A stretch of DNA of 64,000 nt from assembly GCA_040349255.1 (NCBI GenBank), contig JBEQUE010000086.1, forward strand, positions 35,851 to 99,850, given 5' to 3'. The notes beneath the pieces were generated by a model. The model had not been told where the DNA came from, made no database searches, and saw only the letters and a program-made list of their open reading frames with translations. The position numbers and the translations under genes were made by a program. Positions within the stretch are counted from its first letter, which is position 1. The number at the start of each line of letters is the position of its first letter. This stretch comes from DATMER01 sp040349255 (GTDB taxonomy: Bacteria; Acidobacteriota; Thermoanaerobaculia; Multivoradales; UBA5704). Below, in pieces: positions 60,527-64,000 of the stretch.

Positions 60527-60802
60527 CTACTCGGTGGAGGTCGCCGTTCCGGTCGGCGACGGCGGGAGCGGGGCGGGGGTCTCGGGCTTCTTCCTGCCGG
60601 TCCTGTCGCGGATGGGGACGAGACTGAGCTCGGCCCGCTTTTCGTAGCGCAACCCCTGCCGCAGCAGGATGGTCATCCGCTGGCTAGCCGGGATCTGGCG
60701 GCTCTCCTCCAGGCGGGGGAGGTCCGTCGTGTTCACCGACAGCACGGCCAGGAGGAGCTGCCACAGGCCCAGGATTCCCGAATACGTCGTCTCGTTCTTC
60801 AT
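60527..60802 (-). CDS. Small uncharacterised protein
   Basis: A 91-residue protein. It begins MKNETTYSGILGLWQLLLAVLSV, with one hydrophobic helix, then a charged middle (RLEESRQIPASQRMTILLRQGLRYEKRAELSLVP) and a Pro/Thr-rich tail. I recognise no family. The ATG at 60800-60802 has a strong GAGGAGAAG site; a longer frame upstream does not. Its own terminator follows. Confidence 0.6.
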   Translation of the reverse strand: MKNETTYSGILGLWQLLLAVLSVNTTDLPRLEESRQIPASQRMTILLRQGLRYEKRAELSLVPIRDRTGRKKPETPAPLPPSPTGTATSTE

Positions 60803-60902
60803 GGTCTTCTCCTCTCTGTCCATCCAGCCTGCCGGGCTCCCGTCCCAGCCTTTTTCTATGTGCATAGAGTACAGGTGTGCCACGCTGGTGTCAACATCTC
60901 TG

Positions 60903-60931
60903 TTGCAGCTCTATTCCACCCCTGCTAGACT
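60903..60931 (+). promoter_or_regulatory. Probable sigma-70-type promoter of the metallopeptidase gene
   Basis: TTGCAG (60903-60908) and TAGACT (60926-60931) are separated by 17 bp, close to the TTGACA/TATAAT consensus. They lie about 30 bp before the ATG at 60960, with a GGAAGGAGACCGGAGG ribosome site in between. Confidence 0.5.
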
Positions 60932-60959
60932 CCCGCATAGGAAGGAGACCGGAGGGCCG

Positions 60960-62348
60960 ATGCCAACAAAATCAGGGTTGCGTCTGATTTCGTGGCTCCT
61001 CCTGGGCCTGATTCCTTCCGGGGTCGCGGCGGCGCAGGACTCCGAGCGCGCGTTCGCCGTCGAACGGGAGGTCCTGAGGATCGCGGCCGAGCGCGCCCTC
61101 TGGCCGAAGTTCGATCCGCTCTCGATTCCACTCGCGGTCTTCACAGGCGAGAGGACATATCTCTTCCGCCATCCCGCGCCGCCCGAAGGCTTCACCGCGG
61201 TGCCGGACGGCCGAGCGCTGGCCTTCGTGTTCCCGGGGCGGTATCCGGCGGTCACCGCCAACACGAGCGCCGAGGTCGGCGGCACCCTGACGGCCACGCT
61301 GCTCGCGGACCGTTCCGATCCGGCCACCACGACCAACGACCTCGCGGCCGTGGCTCTTCACGAAGCCTTTCACGTCTACCAGAAACGCCAGCATCCGGGT
61401 TGGGCCGGCAACGAAGGCGACCTTCTCCTCTATCCGATCGACGACGCCCGCCTGCTCGCCCTGCGCCGGCTCGAATCGGAAGCGCTGCGCCGCGCTCTCT
61501 CCGCGCCGGACACCAGGGCCACCGCATGCTGGACGCGGCTGGCCATGGCTCATCGTCGCGAGCGTTTCGCCGCCATGGAGCCGGCGTTCTCCGCCTACGA
61601 GCGCCTGACGGAGCTCAACGAGGGCCTCGCCGCGTACGTCCAACTCATCGCGGGCGGCCGGAAGACCGTCGAGATCCCGGCCGGAGAGTTTGCGCCGGCC
61701 CAGGTTCGCGCCCGCGTCTACGCGATCGGCCCGGCTCTCGCCCTGCTCCTGGACCGTCTGCGGCCCGGGTGGCAGGAGTCGGTGGAATCCGGCGAGGTGA
61801 AGTTTCTCGACGAGGCGCTCGAATCCGCCGCCGGAAAGACCGGAGAGGAGCCGGCGCCCTGCTCCTGGACTCCCGCCGAGGTCGCCGGCATCGAGTCGGC
61901 GGCGAAGAACGATACGGCGTCGGTCGTCCAGGATCGCGCCAGCCGCAGGAAGGCTTTCGACGCCCGCAGCGGCTGGCGCGTGATCGTGGAGCCCGCCGAC
62001 GGCCGGCCCCTGTGGCCACAGGGCTTCGACCCGCTCAACGTCGAGCGCGTGGATGGTGGCCTCCTCCACACCCGGTTCCTGAAGCTCGGCAACGACGACG
62101 GCGATCTCCAGGCGATCGACGAAGCCGGCGCCGATATCGAGGCGTTCACCGAAGGAGCCGGCCCGCACCCTCTCTTCAACGGAGTCCGCCGCGTCGTCGT
62201 CGCGGGTCTCGCGAAGCCGGAGATCGCGACCGAAGGAGGAACGGTGACGATCCGCGGCTCCGGATTCACGGCCACGTTCAAAAACGCCGGAGTCCGGACA
62301 GACGGAACCACGGTCGTCGTGCGCGTCGCGGGACCGGCCGGTCCGTGA
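60960..62348 (+). CDS. Secreted metallopeptidase-like protein with HExxH motif
   Basis: A 462-residue protein with a signal peptide (LRLISWLLLGLIPSGVAAAQ). Residues ~130-145 contain the zinc motif in VALHEAFHVYQKRQHP. A following LTELNEGLAAYVQLIAG may supply the third ligand Glu. The C-terminal ~110 residues are beta-rich and end in an IPT-like TVTIRGSGFTATFKNAGV. The substrate is unknown. It is convergent with the APC permease, 1 bp apart. Confidence 0.75.
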   Translation: MPTKSGLRLISWLLLGLIPSGVAAAQDSERAFAVEREVLRIAAERALWPKFDPLSIPLAVFTGERTYLFRHPAPPEGFTAVPDGRALAFVFPGRYPAVTANTSAEVGGTLTATLLADRSDPATTTNDLAAVALHEAFHVYQKRQHPGWAGNEGDLLLYPIDDARLLALRRLESEALRRALSAPDTRATACWTRLAMAHRRERFAAMEPAFSAYERLTELNEGLAAYVQLIAGGRKTVEIPAGEFAPAQVRARVYAIGPALALLLDRLRPGWQESVESGEVKFLDEALESAAGKTGEEPAPCSWTPAEVAGIESAAKNDTASVVQDRASRRKAFDARSGWRVIVEPADGRPLWPQGFDPLNVERVDGGLLHTRFLKLGNDDGDLQAIDEAGADIEAFTEGAGPHPLFNGVRRVVVAGLAKPEIATEGGTVTIRGSGFTATFKNAGVRTDGTTVVVRVAGPAGP

Positions 62349-62349
62349 T

Positions 62350-63642
62350 CTAGCGGGGCCGATACTGGAGCCAAAGCCTCCGCAGCGGGTCTCCCAGGAG
62401 CACGACGGCGACTCCCAGCAACGCGGGCAGCGGATTGTTGGCCAGGATCAGCAGATCGACCACGACGCAGCCGGCCACGAACAGGATCGGCGCCGCCGGA
62501 AACCACCAGCGGCCGACCGGAGGCCGCAGGCGGAAGAGAGCCGTAACCGACAGGCCGAGGAAGGCGACGGCGGAAAAGACGAGGTACGCCAGGATCCGGT
62601 CGAAGGCTCCCAGCAGGAGCACCACCAGGGCCAGGCCGGTCTGCAGGAGGATGGCATGGACCGGCGTGCCGAAGCGCGGATGGAGGCGGGCGAAGGCCGG
62701 GAAAAACGCGCCGTCGCGTGCCATGGCGTAGTAGGCGCGCGGGGCGGACATCGTCATGGCCAGGAGGCCGCCCAGGACCGCGAGCAGGACGCAGACCGAC
62801 AGCGTCTCCGCGCCCGCGCGGCCGAACAGCGCGCCTCCGAACTGGGCGACGAAGGCGGTGTTCGAGGCGATCTCCTCCAGCGGCAGCACGTAGAGGAACG
62901 CGAAGCTGATCAGCAGGTAGACCGCGCTGACCAGCAGCACGCCTCCGGTGAAGGCGCGCGGCAGGTTCTTTTCAGGATCCCGGATCTCGCCCGCCAGTTT
63001 CCCGGCCTCCCACCAGCCGCCGAAGCTGAAGAACGCGCTCACCACGGCGCCCGCGATTGCGGGGAAGAGCGGCCCGGAGCCGGCCCGACGCTCGGCCAGC
63101 GGCAGCAGGTTGTCGAGGCTGCCTCCGCCCGCGGCGAGCGCCCATCCCACCAGGCCGGCGAGCACGGCGAGCTTGAGCAGGTTGGCCGCGGTCATGACCG
63201 ACCCGCTCAGCCGGGTCCCGAGCAGGTTCACCACAGCCAGGCTCAGAAGGATACCGACCGGCAGCAGGGCCGACGCCGTCGGCCCCAGAGGCACCAGGGT
63301 CTGCACGTACGACACCGCCCCCACGGCCAGCGCTGCGCAGAGCCCCGGGTCCATGACGGTCATGCACATCCAGCCGTAGAGGAAGGCCAGGCGGCCTCCG
63401 AACCCCTGCCGGATGTAGACGTACTCCCCGCCCGACTCCGGAAAGCGCACCGCCAGCTCCGCGTAGCACAGCGCGCCGCACACCGTCATCACGGCCATCC
63501 CGCACCAGACCGCCCCGAGCAGCAGCGGCGAGCCCAGCGACTTCGCCATCGCGGCCGGGGTGAGAAAAATGCCCAGCGCGATGGACTGCCCGGTCACCGC
63601 CGCGACCGCCGCCGCGAGGCCCAACTGCCGGCGCTCCCCCAT
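62350..63642 (-). CDS. APC family amino acid permease
   Basis: A 430-residue transporter with about 12 membrane segments, beginning LGLAAAVAAVTGQSIALGIFLTP. APC features are the unwound first helix at GQSIALGIF, the later FPESGGEYVYIRQGFGGRLAFLYGWM and AGAVVSAFFSFGGWWEAGKLAGEIRDPEKNLPRAF. It is probably an amino acid or amine uptake system; the substrate cannot be named. It starts 15 bp after the stop of the VWFA-related gene at the right edge and may share its transcript. Confidence 0.85.
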   Translation of the reverse strand: MGERRQLGLAAAVAAVTGQSIALGIFLTPAAMAKSLGSPLLLGAVWCGMAVMTVCGALCYAELAVRFPESGGEYVYIRQGFGGRLAFLYGWMCMTVMDPGLCAALAVGAVSYVQTLVPLGPTASALLPVGILLSLAVVNLLGTRLSGSVMTAANLLKLAVLAGLVGWALAAGGGSLDNLLPLAERRAGSGPLFPAIAGAVVSAFFSFGGWWEAGKLAGEIRDPEKNLPRAFTGGVLLVSAVYLLISFAFLYVLPLEEIASNTAFVAQFGGALFGRAGAETLSVCVLLAVLGGLLAMTMSAPRAYYAMARDGAFFPAFARLHPRFGTPVHAILLQTGLALVVLLLGAFDRILAYLVFSAVAFLGLSVTALFRLRPPVGRWWFPAAPILFVAGCVVVDLLILANNPLPALLGVAVVLLGDPLRRLWLQYRPR

Positions 63643-63656
63643 CTCCCCTGTCGCCC

Positions 63657-64000
63657 CTACCGCCCGGAAGCCGGCCTTGCCTCGCGCCCTGCCTCGAAGG
63701 TCCCTTTGAGATAGGACGTGGTGGCCGCGGCCTCGTCGCGCACCCCGACCCCGACCGTGTAGGTGCCGGGCGCGAGCGTGATCCGCACCTCGTGGACGTA
63801 CTCCTCGACCTTGCCGGACTTCAGGTCGGCCTCCGACACCGTCACCTTCACCTGCTTCGTCTGCCGGACGGGCGTCACCATGTCCTTGCCGCTCGCCACC
63901 ACGAAGATCCGCAGCCGGCCCTCGAGATTCGCCGCGCCGGGCTGCAGAAGGATCTTCTCCAGCGGCACCCGCACCTGGATCGGCACCACGAAGGAGGTCT
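63657..64000 (-). CDS. C-terminal end of a VWFA-related protein (5' part outside window)
   Basis: The frame is open to the right edge and ends at 63657. The ~114 visible residues hold a beta-sandwich: VPIQVRVPLEKILLQPG, RLRIFVVASGKDMVTPVRQTKQVKVTV and VRITLAPGTYTVGVGVRDEAAATTSYLKGTFEAG. This is like the C-terminal part of the other large VWFA-related proteins. The N-terminal VWFA part is not seen, so the call rests on this similarity. Confidence 0.55.
   Translation of the reverse strand, partial: TSFVVPIQVRVPLEKILLQPGAANLEGRLRIFVVASGKDMVTPVRQTKQVKVTVSEADLKSGKVEEYVHEVRITLAPGTYTVGVGVRDEAAATTSYLKGTFEAGREARPASGR

Overview
The window is 64 kb of very GC-rich chromosomal DNA (around 70% by eye). 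Genes are packed tightly, with many 1-4 bp stop/start overlaps and frequent GTG or TTG starts. Several features point to an Acidobacteriota member, perhaps Thermoanaerobaculia-like: large secreted VWFA-related proteins with an N-terminal GWxTD-like region, DUF4097 and DUF2203 proteins, a SigK/RskA-type ECF pair, an AtuA/acyl-CoA carboxylase/crotonase set, and many secreted peptidases. This placement is inference, because there is no rRNA or other decisive marker.

Layout. 1-8.8 kb: the end of a VWFA-related gene, a HepT/MntA toxin-antitoxin pair, RlmI, an unusual beta-ketoacyl synthase with an apparent CTG start, a DUF4097 repeat protein, an R3H-type AAA ATPase and an AI-2E/PerM transporter. 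8.8-18 kb: a cell-wall pair (L,D-transpeptidase and M23 peptidase), a secreted unknown, glycogen/trehalose enzymes (debranching enzyme and TreZ), and the ECF sigma/RskA pair. 18-26 kb: thioesterase, thymidine kinase, HAD hydrolases, an A-type Fe-S carrier converging on YgfZ, a cysteine-less rhodanese, and an AtuA/AtuA-like/enoyl-CoA hydratase operon. 25.5-32.5 kb: a small two-gene cassette whose second gene is truncated, a ferritin-like protein, an M15 peptidase with a large secreted unknown, an acyl-CoA carboxylase beta subunit and CsbD. 32.5-41 kb: sulfur-carrier (ubiquitin-like) biology, with a MoaD-MoaE fusion, a MazF/RHH module inserted at its 3' end between 63-bp direct repeats, and an operon encoding rhomboid, CysM, Mec (JAMM) and a CysO-MoeZ fusion. 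41-58 kb: housekeeping and secreted proteins (FadJ, prolyl oligopeptidase, XseAB, two tandem VWFA/GWxTD proteins, a YhaM-like exoribonuclease, VapBC). 58.5-64 kb: DUF2277, an AT-richer Shedu-like gene, a repeat array, a secreted metallopeptidase, an APC permease and another VWFA-related gene running off the edge.

Most unusual content. (1) There are two non-coding arrays of degenerate repeats with unrelated sequences but the same 20-bp period. Array 1 (33925-34262, 17 units) is built on a palindromic core. Array 2 (59986-60424, 19 regular forward units plus two degenerate leading units) ends in an inverted unit. (2) The MazF/RHH module is flanked by a perfect 63-bp duplication of the moaE tail, with array 1 starting just after the second copy. 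(3) A cysteine-synthesis operon resembles the M. tuberculosis mec-cysO-cysM-rhomboid locus, but its CysO-like carrier is fused to MoeZ, leaving the Gly-Gly internal. The nearby MoaD-MoaE fusion also has an internal Gly-Gly, and a JAMM peptidase that might process either one is encoded between them and cysM. (4) A hairpin repeat occurs twice in opposite orientation and in one case encodes the C-terminal tail of a transporter.
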